Shown in pieces: positions 40,594-54,600 of a DNA stretch of 64,000 nt (position 1 is its first letter; the number at the start of each line of letters is the position of its first letter). Under the pieces are notes generated by a model, which ran no database searches, was not told the DNA's origin, and saw only the letters and a program-made list of their open reading frames with translations. The translations under genes and the position numbers were made by a program. Origin of the DNA: Bolinopsis microptera (Eukaryota; Ctenophora; Tentaculata; Lobata; Bolinopsidae); assembly GCF_026151205.1 (NCBI RefSeq), contig NC_087084.1, forward strand, positions 2,327,345 to 2,391,344. The letters run 5' to 3'.

Positions 40594-40702
40594 GTTACTG
40601 GGCCGTGCTCAGCCTGTCATTTTACCTGGGGACCCCAGGCTATTATGTTCATAAACATAATAAAGATTTGGCGAAATGACAGGCTGAGCACCGCCCAGTA
40701 AC
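40594..40702. repeat. Fold-back element with 29-bp arms and inner hairpins
   Basis: The arms 40594-40622 (GTTACTGGGCCGTGCTCAGC...) and 40674-40702 are inverted copies with a single mismatch. Inside lie CCTGGGGACCCCAGG (40625-40639) and TTATGTT...AACATAA. It may be a foldback transposon remnant or a structured RNA; nothing decides between them. Confidence 0.75.
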
Positions 40703-42042
40703 CTGTCATTCCGCCTAATATCTATTCGTATGATTATGAACAGAAATAATATATAACAGCATGCTGCATGAGGACCCGGCAGGTTCTGGTTAGCATCTTG
40801 CCGATCTTACGCCGAAATTGTGGATTGCAAAAAACATTATTTGCGCGGCCGATTAGTTCTGACGTTAGCTATAGAGGTTCTTTCACAACTTAATACCTAT
40901 TTTTTGTGGTATTATTATTGATTATATGGACGTATTAAATATGAAAATAAATTTGTTGAAACCCTAAAATTTTTTTGAAATATCTAAATCGATTTTTCGA
41001 AAATACTTGTGTATGCGTGTCTGATAATTTCATTAAATAAAAAACAATCCATATTCCCCTTCCACGTGTTTAGATAAGTTAGAAACTACTTTTTAACATA
41101 AACAAGCTATTTTGACCTCTGACGTGCAGTCTTTTATTTATATTGTTTTGTTTTGAACAAGTAAAATAGATCCGATTAATCCGTTTGTCGTTTTAGAACT
41201 TGAACCGTAGAAATCAATTTACAATTTTAATTTGACCATTTATTGAACTTCATTAAACAGGATAGTAGATCGAAGCTGTTACGGGGATTGTCTGCTCGAT
41301 ACACCAGAGTCATCAGACATGTCTTAAAAGACGTATTTTTGGCCCCTGAATCGATTGGGGATAGTGGGAAGTGTTAAAAATGGGGTTAACCCGGTTTTAT
41401 TTTGAAAAAACCGATTTTTTGCCCCAAAAATGGCCATTTTTTGAGGTTTTTTAGAAATTTCGACAGGTTAATTCAATAGAAAAGCTTGCATATTTTGGTT
41501 TCTTGTACATTTTCATTTGCCGCACTAGCTAATATCAATATAATAAGCACGCACAAGAGTTAACCCGGTCAAAATAAAAAACCTCCAAAAAAATGTTTTT
41601 TTGCGCGCTAAATTTTTTCGGCTCTTTATACATCCACAATGAAATATTTTTGCCCACAAAGTGTTTTAATACTGTTCAATAATACTATTGATAGTTTTTC
41701 AGCGTCAAAACAAGTTTTGAAAGCGGAAGAAAAAATTATATTTTTCGTGGTGCTGAGCACTTTGAAAATTGTTGAATAAAATCGAGCGCTACCGTAAAAT
41801 TTTAGTAACCCTTCCCTGAAACTCATTTAAGTTTTTGTACCGTTAGTGTTTTGTCCTTTTCTGAAGTTCATGCCTTCTCTGGCTTAATTTCATTTAATAT
41901 TGTTTAATACAGTACAGTAAAGTGTTTTATAATAGTAGAGTGCCATTTCTAATACTTCAATGTTACATTGTTGAGATACCTTTACTTGGCTGATTACTTT
42001 TTGTTAATACAATTTCTCCAATTTAGTATTGCATTGCTTATA
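40703..42042. other. Spacer between the segmental copies, no gene seen
   Basis: AT-rich, with many T-runs and stops in all frames. No exon, TIR or tandem array was recognised. It ends at the left boundary of the right segmental copy. Confidence 0.6.
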
Positions 42043-45000
42043 TGTTCAATGAGACAGCTTCGTAATATTTTATACGTAAAAATGAAACTGCATTACTTAT
42101 TACATAAATTATGTATCATCGTATTAGTGTTCCATTAATTGTACAATTTGTCATGTTTTTTTTTTCAATGTGATCTTCGATTTTAGAATCTTTACGGTGT
42201 CTTTTCTTATAATTTGCTATCATTTTTTAGCTTTTGAAAATTGAAAATGTTTCAATATTACCAATAATTCAATATTACCAATAATTTTAACTTTTAAAAA
42301 TTGAAAATGTTTCAATATTACCAATAATTACAGAACATTTCATTATTTTAACATCGTTCATAAGTTTTTGATAACTAATTGTTTTGTATCGATAAATTAT
42401 GTAAATGTGTTGCTTTTATCCTAGAATGGTGTTTAGATCAAGTTAAATTAATTAAAATGTAATTAAAATGTTAATTAGATTAAAATTTTGTGTGATAATG
42501 TTGAAGAAAAATTTGATTTACTTTCATTGAAAATTATTTTGAAATCTTTCTAAGGTGACAAAATTTGCCTTTTATTTCGATTTCCGACATATTTTAACAT
42601 ATTTCAGCATATTCAACACATTTAACATAAACTTCAGGACACATTTTAACATATTTCAGCATATTCAACACATTTTACATAAACCTCAGGACGTGATAAC
42701 AGAGAAATGTGACTTAGAACAGATAGTGTTCGTAGCTCTTATCGGTAAAGATGTGGCCGCTACAGCTGGGCGCGAGATACACGCTTTCGTTCATTTCTGT
42801 GGTATGTTTCGTGAATTTTATAGTCTTTTCGTGATGTTGTTCATGTCTACAAAAAACTCTTAGTATTTTCAATTAGTATATTTATTAATCAGAAATGTTC
42901 ATCAGAAACATCACAACAATGCGACCCATAAATAATGTTCCTATCCTTATATTACACATATATATAATTATATTCAACTAACAGAGCAACTTAACTTTTC
43001 ACAGACACGTTGGGAATAGAGGTACCAGAGAATGAGACAGGTCAGCTGGAACTGTTGGGAGTTAAACTCATCAGTAAACTTAACTCCTTCCAAGCTAGAG
43101 AAGTTACTCAGTACGAAGTGGGTGATCCACATTGGAAGAGTGACATTCAGTTCCTTCAGACAGGTACTTTGGGTGACGTCACCAAGTTTTTACCGCAGTA
43201 TTTCTATTTCTTGCATATATAACTATTTAATACCTTTAACTCTTTGTGTCTTTGTTGATGATTAGGGACTGTCAATAAATAAATCATGTTTTCAAATATC
43301 AATTTATTACTGAACGATAAAAATCACATCAACCGAAACATTTTCCTTATCTTTTCAGTGCCCATAATCTCTCTGCTGTTCCGAGGAATCAACGCTTTCC
43401 AAATTATCAAACAGCTCCTCTCCCGCTCCACCACGTGCACTACTCCCAGCATCAGATCACGTGACGATACGCCTGCACGTGGGCGTGGATCACGTGACCA
43501 TTGCAGCAGTATCATGTCAGAGACACCAGAACATGCGTACAAGCTAGCCAGTCTGCTGTTCTTTGAGAAGGAACTGTACAGTGACGAGATCATGAGGCCT
43601 AAACAATTACATCTACCCCCACCCAGGACTCATGTTAATAGTATCATCAGCAAGGAGGGTGGGTACTTTCTGATCAACCACTAATTATATCAAAAATCAT
43701 GCTATATTTTGTTGCCGGATAATTGTTCATTATGTCAAATAAAGTTTAGCTATTTGCGCCCTAAAGCGAACCCTACCACCAATACTCTGAAACCAACTTT
43801 ATTATTTCTCATTACCCAGCTCTTACCCCTCTAACTCCTCTAACCCCCTTTAACCCATATAACCCCACAAACCCCTCTAACCCATCTAACCCCTCTGACC
43901 CCTCCACAGGAAGACACCACTTATCAGACCTACCTGACAGACTAGTCTACCAATCAGAGGGGATACTGAAGAGTATGTTAGCTCCTCCCAGGCTACTCGC
44001 CTCTATCTTAGTGACGTCACAAGTTAATCATTTTGGCAAGATACTCAAGAGGTTGGAACAAGAAGGTTAGAGGTGTAGACTGTCATTTGTGGTTCAACTC
44101 TTGAAGGATTAGATAATATATATTATTGTTAGCGAAGAAATTGTGTCTACTTTAGCTTTATTACTATGTTTTGATTTGTCGAAATTATTTCAAATGAGCA
44201 CATTCTAGTGTTGGTGTAGGTAAGTAAAGTTTTAATTAAAAAGTAACCAATCACAACCCTCCTCCAGAGTTTACAGTAGTAGGAGTACACCTAACACGTG
44301 ACACGGACAGCATTGTGTTCTGTGTACAAGCAGAGAACTGTATCTACAAGCTGCTACAGCTGGTTGGACCTAGAGATCTTAAGGAGGCTAAATCTTCCCA
44401 TCAGTTCTCGTTGAGGGCTTCTTTTGCTACACACTCCGACTCTTTTTATGGTATTTTAGTTTTTAATCAGCTTAACCCGAATACGATTAAATCTTTAAAA
44501 ATTGATATTTCATGCTAACGACGTTATAAACAATAAAGTTTTCATGAGATGTAATGGTCTAAAATTATCAATTTCAGCGTCCCCGACTTATAATGACAGT
44601 GTCACTGATGTAAAGAGATATTTCCCTGATGGACTGTGTTGTGCCAACACTCTTGATATGCAGGCTGAGGGGGTAGGTTCCTTACCATTAATACTAATTA
44701 TCTATTCTTCATTATCATAAATCTTTCATCAAGATACCCTTACCCTATCTAGGCTATAATTCATTTTGGTATTCTATTTTATTTTGTTGCGCTGTCTTCA
44801 CAAATCCAAAGATAACACGGCGCCACCACGACATCAAGTCAAATTCCCTATAAAACTCCCTCTTTTCACTCAAGAATAATAATTCCCAATACCTCAGATT
44901 CCTCACTCCTACATAGACGAGTTGGTGAATACAGCGAGCGCTAGGAGATACGTATCCAGATCATATCCCTTGAAGCCTCTCCTCCAGACGGTGTGTGTTG

Positions 45001-48000
45001 TGTTTCCTCCTGATTTACTGAGACCCGCCAAACACATGCGCCTATCACCTGCTAGTCAACTCATCACGTAAGTTCTCCTGTCTTACCTTTCATTATTTTA
45101 CCTTTCATTATTCAATAATATATATTATTCAAATATATACAATATTTCATTATTTTCATCAGCAATATCGTGCATTAAAATCTTGTTTCATTTCTGATTG
45201 GGACAACGCACTGTTAGATTAGATGATACTCAATAATGACAGTAGTTAATTATTTTGAGAGTGAGCTAATTAGTTAATTAATTATGTAATTACACAGGAT
45301 GATACAGAGTTGTCAGTTTGAGATAGTGAATGTGCGGCTGTTAACAATACCCACACTCCAGATACAACCCTTCAGAACTCTCTTTAAAGTACACTACGAG
45401 GTAATTAAGTAATTGATCAAGTGATTGATTAAGTAATTAAGTTATTCATAAATAAATTAAGTAATTAATCAAATAAGTGATTCATCGTTAAAAGAAGATC
45501 AACGAAAATGTTCTGTTTGATTTCAAGTGATTGTTTGGAATTTTCTGATTTGTTGGTAAGGCTATCTTGTGATTTTTAGTACAGTTTGAAATAAACCTAC
45601 ACCGAGTAAGTTATATTACCCTCATGTCTCATCTTATAACCTTTCAGTTGAGTCAGACTTTCGTTAACAGACCCTGTCTTTTATTGGTGCTTCAAAGAGA
45701 AAACGCAGCCTCCTGCTTTTCACAAATCTTGCAAGGGTTAGTTTTAGAAATTATTAATAATTTCAATTTCTCTCGTTAAAATTGGCTTATTCTGATTTCT
45801 CATTCTTTGTTGGATCAACGTTAAAACGGTTTCTTACTTGAAACCAGAATATGCTAACCAGGAATTCTATTCAGATATTCGAACACCAACAACAGGAAAC
45901 TTTTAGACTCGTACGATCACATGATGCTGACGTCAACCAATAAACAAACGGTAAGTTTCTTATGATGTTGGTTCTTGCCATCAGTCTGAGTTAATTATCA
46001 CGGATCGGGACATTCAATTTAATGTTTCTGGGGCAAAATTTGTAGCGTTTCCATTATCCTCGTATTAGAGCATTTTCGCAATAAATGGAAAAACTATAAA
46101 TTTTGCCCCAAAATAATTGCGTGGAATTTCATGGTTTTTGGACATATTTGAAGAAGCAAGTTGAGCGAAGATCTGGATCAACAAAATATAAACTTGTTAA
46201 GTTTCGGTCTCATCCGCAAATATTTGTAAACGTAGCGCGCTTAATTTTGTTGAATAAGAAAGCACTTTGTTTTTGCATTCAGTGTAACATGGAAATTTTG
46301 GTTCATAACATTATATCGATCGGTTTGCGCGCGAAATCGAATTATTTATTCTGGAATCTCAGAATTAAGATCAAAAGTTGCTCTTGAAAATCTATTTCCT
46401 TTCCAATTCTAGTATATATATCTGATAATTTAGCTTACTAGCTTATAATCAATAATGCTCAATCTATTTTCAGTGCGAAAATCAAATCAAGTTCTTCTTC
46501 GACTTTTTACCTGACCGCTGTAAAGACCAAATGGAGATACAGTGATGAAGAACTTCAAGAATGTTGTTCGATGAACAATATAGCGGCAACTTATTGATAG
46601 CTGACGAGCTTTGAATATTTGCCAATCAGTGCGTTTGAATACTGGTGGGGATTTGAATTATATTTTCTTGGACACATTTCATGACCACGATTTAACTTTC
46701 ACCCAAGACCACTGATTTGTGTCAAAACAATTAATATAGTTTGACTAGTTACCAATATTTAGATGTATGATCGACTGAGCGCTCTTTCCTTGATATTATG
46801 GAGAATCATTCGCCTTAAATTTCTTAGTGTTTCAGGGGCCTCAGTTCCAAATGAACAAAAATGGTGTTAGTTGGCCCCGAAACCTGATCGTATATATTTA
46901 AATTTTTGGAGCATTGTTTAAGCTCATCGATCCTGAGACCTCGCAAGTGACCTACACTCGTAATTCGTATATTCCTAGTTTTCTACATTTTATAGCTGTC
47001 TACGTGTATAGATTGTAGTATTATATTTAGCTCAGTGCCAGTTTGTAACTTATATAAATTTGTACAGATGTTTGTAGAAACTTTTATATATGAAAATGTC
47101 GTTAACTATTTATTTTCAATTTATAAAGACAATAGATTTGCTTTTCAAGAAACTCACAGGAGACTTCTTTCCTATATGGCTGATCATGATCAGAGAAATA
47201 ATACTATCGATTGATGGTTCCTTTAAGTACAAATCTACAGAATATGTAATTTGAGCAGAAATATAGTATGGGGGTATTCTACCTAATATGGGGAAATAAA
47301 TTGAAGACTCATCCAATATTTATTTAAATTAACAGTTTGGATTTTCTAAAACCACAGATGCTCACAAACACTCATACATCAAATGCGAGCATTACCTATA
47401 TTACAATATGGATGGAGGTTCGTTAATTAAAGAAACTATAACACTGACTTACAACTAACAGCATATGTTTAGATAATTATCTAGTAAGAATCTAGCTAAG
47501 GCGACCAGTGAATACTGAATAACAGTCTGTTTTCAATAGAACATTGTAAAACCAGCTCACGTTGAACGGCTTGGAGAAAATAAGCACACTTTCACAAATA
47601 AAACGAGCAATTCTGTCTACTTTTAGATCACACCAACAAAAATTAAAAAGTTACTGAACCCGAATCTGGTTTTAAAAAAGGATTGAGACTCTGCCAAGAA
47701 TTAAAATCTAAAACAGGGCACGGACATACATATGTTAGAATTATATGGGAAAAAATTTGAAAAGTTCGACTAGTCTCCACTATCTGATCCATCAGACGGT
47801 CTTTTAAAAACCGTATAGCCATTTATTTGTGTTTTTTTCAAGATCAGTGGTTTTTGTAAGACAACCATTGAGAAGGAGACACGCCGAAATTTTACAACTT
47901 TGCCTTTCATGTACATTGACTCGCAAAATATAATAAACACAAAAGTTTACATTTTCATAAAGTAACCCTTTGGCAACAGTCTCGCATATCAAAAATGTGG

Positions 48001-48647
48001 ACAAAAGTGGAAATTATCGTCTTTACTGCTGCCGTCAGGGCGATTTTACTTCCTCTTGAACAATACATGCTGTACAATCTCTTCCTACATACTAATACAT
48101 AGTAACAAAAATAAAAATAACAACGAAATATTTTATAATTATCATTCAACACACTGAGCAGTCTGAAAAGCTAAAATCTGAACTCTGAACAAAAGACATG
48201 TTGTGGTTCTAACATGCTCTGATAATTTATTAATTTAATAACTAAAGCATCTTATTGTTCATCAACCAAAGAAAAACTATAACTTTGCACAAATTGGGAA
48301 AAGTAAACTTATTCTACCAGCTAATAATGATACATAACGAATTTGTTAATTATCATCCGGGTCGGGGAGTCATCACGAATTTTCTTCATTCACGGTTGAC
48401 AATAGGGCAGAGCGTGGATCGCTCCTGAATACGTCTTGAAGAATTGAACAACTGCAGAAGAAAAGCAGCGGTGAACGTCTGTCTAAATACCAGACTCGGT
48501 CGTGTCTTCCTTGTACGCTCTCGACTTCCAGAATCTTCCGTACTGAAATAAACAAAGATTAGTGTTTAGTGTAATTATGACTTGCATTTTGCAAGTGGTC
48601 TGTACTTAACGAATCGGATCATTGCATGACCATTGACGGTCATGCAC
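42043..48647. repeat. Segmental duplication, right copy (6.6 kb)
   Basis: Corresponds to 26303-38580 without the LINE, the mariner-type element, the minisatellite expansion and the exon 25 insertion. It starts at TGTTCAATGAGAC and ends at GGTCATGCAC beside the same inverted repeat. Introns differ from the left copy by scattered substitutions and small indels (for example an extra ~50 bp of AATATTACCAATAATT repeat near 42270). Confidence 0.95.
42690..46545 (+). CDS. Headless second copy of DNAAF8-like exons 21-31
   Basis: Exons 42690-42801, 43005-43163, 43359-43658, 43910-44065, 44268-44450, 44578-44672, 44898-45067, 45298-45400, 45648-45736, 45875-45950 and 46474-46545. Every splice site and frame is intact. 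Compared with the left copy I find about six coding substitutions, one of them amino-acid changing (Lys to Arg in exon 25). No 5' exons or promoter were recognised upstream, so it is either an alternative 3' half reached by long splicing from exon 20, a transcribed fragment, or a very young unitary remnant. The sequence alone does not decide. Confidence 0.75.
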
Positions 48648-51600
48648 TGCACGCTGAACAATCTGCATGCACTGATCTGAGAAGCGCGGCGCGCGCTTAT
48701 CTCGCACGCCGCGCGCGATATATTTGTACGCGCGCGCACGTTGTGCTGACAAAGCACTTAATAGAATATTAAGCGCGGATTCCTGACGTCCAGAAAGAAT
48801 GCATTCTTTTAAAGGAAAACCTGGATCATACAAACATCTAAACTGTTCAAATAACCAAACAATGTGGTATACATTACATACATTAGCATGTGTTTATATT
48901 CCCCACTACCCATAGGCCACAAAATATTCAACAGCCATTTGACACCAAGCGCCAGCACCTTCAACTGTCCCCAGCAGCTAATGTGGCTCAAATATTTCTT
49001 ATTACAGGGTTCAATAGATAATTAATTTAGATCAGTGCTTCTAGCTGCGTTTACCAATACAATGGACATGTAATGGACATGTAATGACCAAAGTCCAAAA
49101 CAGAATGTTCAACTTTTAAAGGGGGGGGGGGGGGGGGGGGGGGGCCAATGGGTATTTTTTTAGTTTTTTGTGAAACTTGATTTCGAGATAGTTGAGAGAT
49201 AGTTGACCAACAAACTAGGACCAGTGACCGAACTTTTGAGGGGGTCATATCCCGGACCCCAACCGCCAAACGGTACGCGCAGGGCAGCCACGCCCATATT
49301 CGGTCCAAATTAGGCCCAATTTACCTAGCCAAAAACCCTGAACATGCCCAAAACCCAGGTTTATGGTGCTCTACTTGTAGCTAGTGGTCTCCTGAACTTG
49401 TATATGAAATTTCATCAAGATTGGACAACAAAATGACTGAGTTATGAGCCAAAAACCATATGCCCATATTTGGTCATACGCACCAAATTTGGTAGATTTC
49501 GTCCCATAAATTGGTCAAATATCAATATTTTTGAATGAGACTTACTTTTTATGAAAAGTAAGCCTAAACTACATATTCTCTGTAAGTTATAGCTTTATAT
49601 CTGTTTAAATGTGGATACTAAGGCGAAAAAACCACAAAAAATGAACTAAATTGCCCGTATCTTGGTTCGCAAAGTTTCACAACCCCCAATACAAACTCGA
49701 TTAATCAAAGGATCACGTACCATCTTGTTCCTGTCCAGGTTTTACATTTTTTAAAGCATGGATACATTTTCAGGCTATTTCCCCCACTGTTAACTTAACA
49801 CTACAGGATGACTCAACGAGAATTTTGAGATTATAAAAATGATAAATCTTTTTATGAAGGAGCAAATTTTTAAAGATGAACAATTGCTAACATACCTTGA
49901 TATTGCTAAAAAACATACCTAAAATTGCTAACATACCTTGATATTGCTAAAAAACATACCTAAAATTGCTAACATACCTTGATAAGCCACAGTCCACTGG
50001 GGGTTGTTGGGTTCCTGTAAGCGTACACTGACCACCCCACAAATATCATAACAATAAGGAGGATCAGAGTTACAATGAATCCTATCAGGGCTCTAACTGC
50101 TGTGTTCGAACCTGCGGTCACGTGGTTTTCAGAAAATATAGAAAATTTGAGAAAAAACTTTAAAATGTAACTTACTACCTTACTCGGGAATATTATGACT
50201 GGGATAAAGTGGTGGATTTTGGAAAATTCCGCCATATTTTTCCCGGTCATTAATTTTCCCCGTCATAAATTAACCCGCTAAAATATTCCCGAGTAAGGTA
50301 AATACATATATTGTATATATTAACTTACCGCTACACTTGTAGTAGATATTGAGCGTCTTATCAGCTCCAGGGCACGGGTCCGAACCAAAGAATGTTTGAG
50401 TAGCTCTGTAAATATTTCCATTGTTACTCTTGCAACTCTTGTGTGTGGTAATGAACAAGTTTCACCTGCTCAGCAAAGATGTATTTATATATTATTTTGA
50501 GCTTTGACCTTGAATTCTTTACATTTTTCGCTCAGGGAGGTGAACAACATGACTTATTTGCCAATTTTTTAGCTGTATCACGAGTAGGAAGATTGCATGT
50601 TAACTTGTCGTCTTGGCAAGCTTATTTGATGCATATCTATTATGTAATTATTCACATGATAGTGATCATATGCTCCATTATCTATATATAGTGGTCATGT
50701 GATATGGTCACGTGGTGTCATGTGATATGGTCACGTGGTGTATCTACAGATTTGGCTCTGCTCTTAGTCTGACCACCACCACACAAATTATTATCATATC
50801 AATACATTGTAAGATAATATGATTAAGCCCAGTTGAAGATAGTGGATTAAGTAATTAAACAATTAAGCAATTAAGGTAATCAAGTTAATTAAGGGATTAC
50901 TCACTGGACAAAACACTTGGTTTTGTGGTTGCACATCTCTGAGACCTTTTCTTTAACCATGTTGTTATCATACGCACACTTCTTGTTTCCGTTTGGAGAT
51001 TTGGAGCTTTCACAGAAGGACCTGGTGGGTTTGAGAGACTGATCAGTTAATTAGTCATAATCACTTAATTTCAATCTTACATAATAATATTAAGTTCAGT
51101 CGGTTATAATCCAGTGATTGTTCTAGTAAAATTCGTTATTCGCCAGCTCTTGTTGGTTATTAGAGTTTCCCCAGAATTCAATCAAGCCACACACACATCC
51201 GCATTCCGCACCAAGATACATTATATATTATTTAGATAACAAACCACAGATTAACATTCAATGATTAGTTCAAACTAGTCCCACTGTGTAAAATCCGGAT
51301 TGGAGTATTATTTATGAGTCGCATTGTTGTAATGTATTCTGTGTAAAATTATCTTTATCCCGGTTACTGCGACAAGTAAAAATGCTCTTATTAGGGAAAG
51401 GAGTTTACTCGACGTTTCAATGTAACTACATCGTATTCATGATCTCAAATTATTTGTTATATAGTAGTGTTGAAAGTATTAAAACATTTATTATTAAAGA
51501 TAATTTTACACAGAATACAGTCCCACCGTGTTGGGTTGGGTTGGTATGAATGGCGATAACCAATACAGGGTCTTCCACTTCCAACAGACACTGGATGTTC

Positions 51601-54600
51601 ACTGTTCAGTTTCGTGAAAACAACCAATCACAGCTCAACATGACATCACTTCTAACACTTAACAGCTCAACTAAACTTATATCACCTAACTAATTACCTA
51701 GTACTAATTACCTACTAATTACTTACTAATTACCTACTAATTACCCAACTATCCGGTAGTTAAACCTGGACACAATGTTAGCTGTCTCTCTCTAAAGACA
51801 CACTAGTGCTCTAGTGCGTGATAACTCCCTTGGGGATTACAATTGATAATGCGGTTAAATATGTCCTCTTATAAAGCTTATATATAAAGCTGTAACACTA
51901 GATAATATACAGGTAACTGTAAATATAGAGACCTACTCAAGACTTCAATAATTGTGTCTCAATATTTGACTTGGTGGTATTATCCTTTGTAGGACAGTTG
52001 GATAATGGATATGCATAAAACTCGAATTAACGATAAGATCCTAAGATACTGTGTTTATATTCTGAGGTTTAATAAGTTAGAAGTATTCCACTTTCAACAC
52101 GTTGCTTATCGGCGAGTTGGTGGTTACGAACGAATAACGATCAGTATAAGTAAATCAAGAACTACACTAATAATAAGTAACAATTAATATAATTATTACT
52201 AATATAAAGATAAATGGTTAATTAGCATAAAAGATATTTAACCAATTAGTTTACAGCAACGACCAATAAGGCTCTGTGAAAAAAAGTGCACCCTTTAAAA
52301 GGTCCATGAAAATAGTTATTTATTCGTAACGCAGAACACTTGTATTTCTAGATAGTATTATAAAAATTAAACAGTTATGATTATTACTCCTTGTTAATTT
52401 TGTATTTACAATAATTCATCAATTTTGATTCATTAGAGTACTAATCATATTAGGTACTGATGCCTGATGGTTAAAGAATTTAAAGAAAATGATGGTTAAA
52501 GAAAATATTCTACCAGCGTTATAACCTTACTTAAAGATGTATTTGAAGTCTACCACTTATTCGTTGCCTGATAACGCGAAATAATGATTCTTGAATTATC
52601 GCTCCTTATCAGCTAATTATTTACTAATTATTTACCCGTGATAATTCATTCTGCTGAAGCTGGCCTCCTCTATCATAAGGGTGTCTGCTCCTGAGCACAC
52701 TATAGCTGTTTTAGATTCCTGGCATAACACCATCTCGTACGCTCCTGAACATAATTATGTTAATTAGTAGATACTTAGCATGATTGGTAGTTAATTAGTA
52801 TTATCAGTCAGCATTAGAACCAGAAGGTAAGTAAATAACAGCGTAAAAAGTATTTTCGAAATGGTAAAAATACTGTAAACATTTGAAGTTTGCGAAGCCG
52901 CTCTGATAAAGAAATCTGAGGACGCCGCTTTTTCCTTTCTCCGAACTCCGCGGTAAATCGGGGTATTACTGTCCGATTAAGCGTACAGTTTGGAGAAAGA
53001 TAAACATTACGGTTATTAGGGTTGTGAGGTAGATTGGGGTTGTGACTTTTGTGTCCAAGCCAGATGGTTTTCTACCGCACAGTAATGATTAAATGGTTCC
53101 CAGTCATGACTGACAAGCACTCAAGTAAGGGGTAAATAGGGGGATCCTCACAAGCTTGCTTGAGATCAGCCGACAAAGGATCGTGTAATGTAATACCATA
53201 ATACCTTTGCTACAGAGATTGCGAGAAGCACAAAATTAAGCCAATGTATTGTGTATTACAATGTATTATGTATATTATAATAATGCACGAAGGTTTCTTC
53301 ATGATAGAAGTGTAGTAATTTGATACACGTTGCTCATCATGGCCAATCAGTAGGCGTTTGAATTTTGATAATAATATGTCGCTAAGACACACGTAAAATT
53401 ATCAGTGTTCAGTGTTCATGACGTTTTTGATTTGATCTATTTATGTTAAATACATATTTTATAATTATTTGATAAAGTTATTACATTCGTAAACATTGAC
53501 TGGCTAATTAAATAAACCAGTCCCCAAAAAAAAGAAGTTTCGGGGACAACGTCTTGAGTACATTATAGAATTAAAAATTTAGACATTTTTAAATATTTTG
53601 GGGTACGGTAAATCGCCCGGTTTTACTGTAATTGGAAGGTGGATAGATAAAACCATGGGGCATGGTCATGATTGAGACCATGTTACAAGTAAGAAAGTAA
53701 AACAACATCAGGATTCAGGAAAGGGTACCCACTACCTATTGTATGGGAGGAAGAAAGAAGAAAGAAGAAAGAAGATAATTTTGTGAGTGTAATATTGTAG
53801 AGTGTAGAGGTACAAAGCTGCGGGTCGCGGGATTTGAGTATCACAAAGCTTTAAAAACTGTTTCTATAAACCCAATGTATAGTAATATAGTGTTTATAGA
53901 ACTACTAGTTACTGACCAGACTTTACTTCCTATTTAGAGCGTTTATGCGTTACTCAGTACACCCCACTAGTACATACATTACAATACAAATGTTTCATTG
54001 GCTATTTCAGTTTAGAGGAACGAACGTTACGAAGGCCATTTGTTTATATATTATACAGCCACTCCCAGCTTTCTTCATGACCTTGTGACATTAACGATCC
54101 AGAAATATACTGGACATTTTTGGAGTTTACAAGTTATCGTTTTCTGTATAATTAATTATAGGGTATCAAATCGAATTATGAAATTTCCGGAAATAGGGAA
54201 TGATTAATATCCGACTGTGATACTATGATGCAGTATGTAAGATGCAGTATGTAATATGCAGTATGTAATATGCAAGTTACATTCTATTCATTTTATCACA
54301 GTTTTGGATTTTCTTATTTCACCACAGATTATGATTGATGGGCTAGACAGTGAAACACGCAAATTATGTAGTGTATACTTCGTAAGATTACATTATTAGC
54401 TACAATGGAATTAAGTTGGTTAGTTTAATTAGTACTAAACAAATGAAGATCTAAAATGCCTCAAAAAATCGAGAATCAAATAACCTTATAAAAAAATACA
54501 CGTGGTAAATGGAAATGAACTACACAAAAATATAGCTTCAAAAAATGAATTAAAAACTAAGAACCTTATCTTTCAACTATGCATCTATTTAGACCCAAGC

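Noticed and set aside
48660-48760. GC-rich CGCGCG patch as a CpG-island promoter
   Set aside because: Short and built from alternating CG/GC repeats near the duplication edge; no gene start nearby on either strand.
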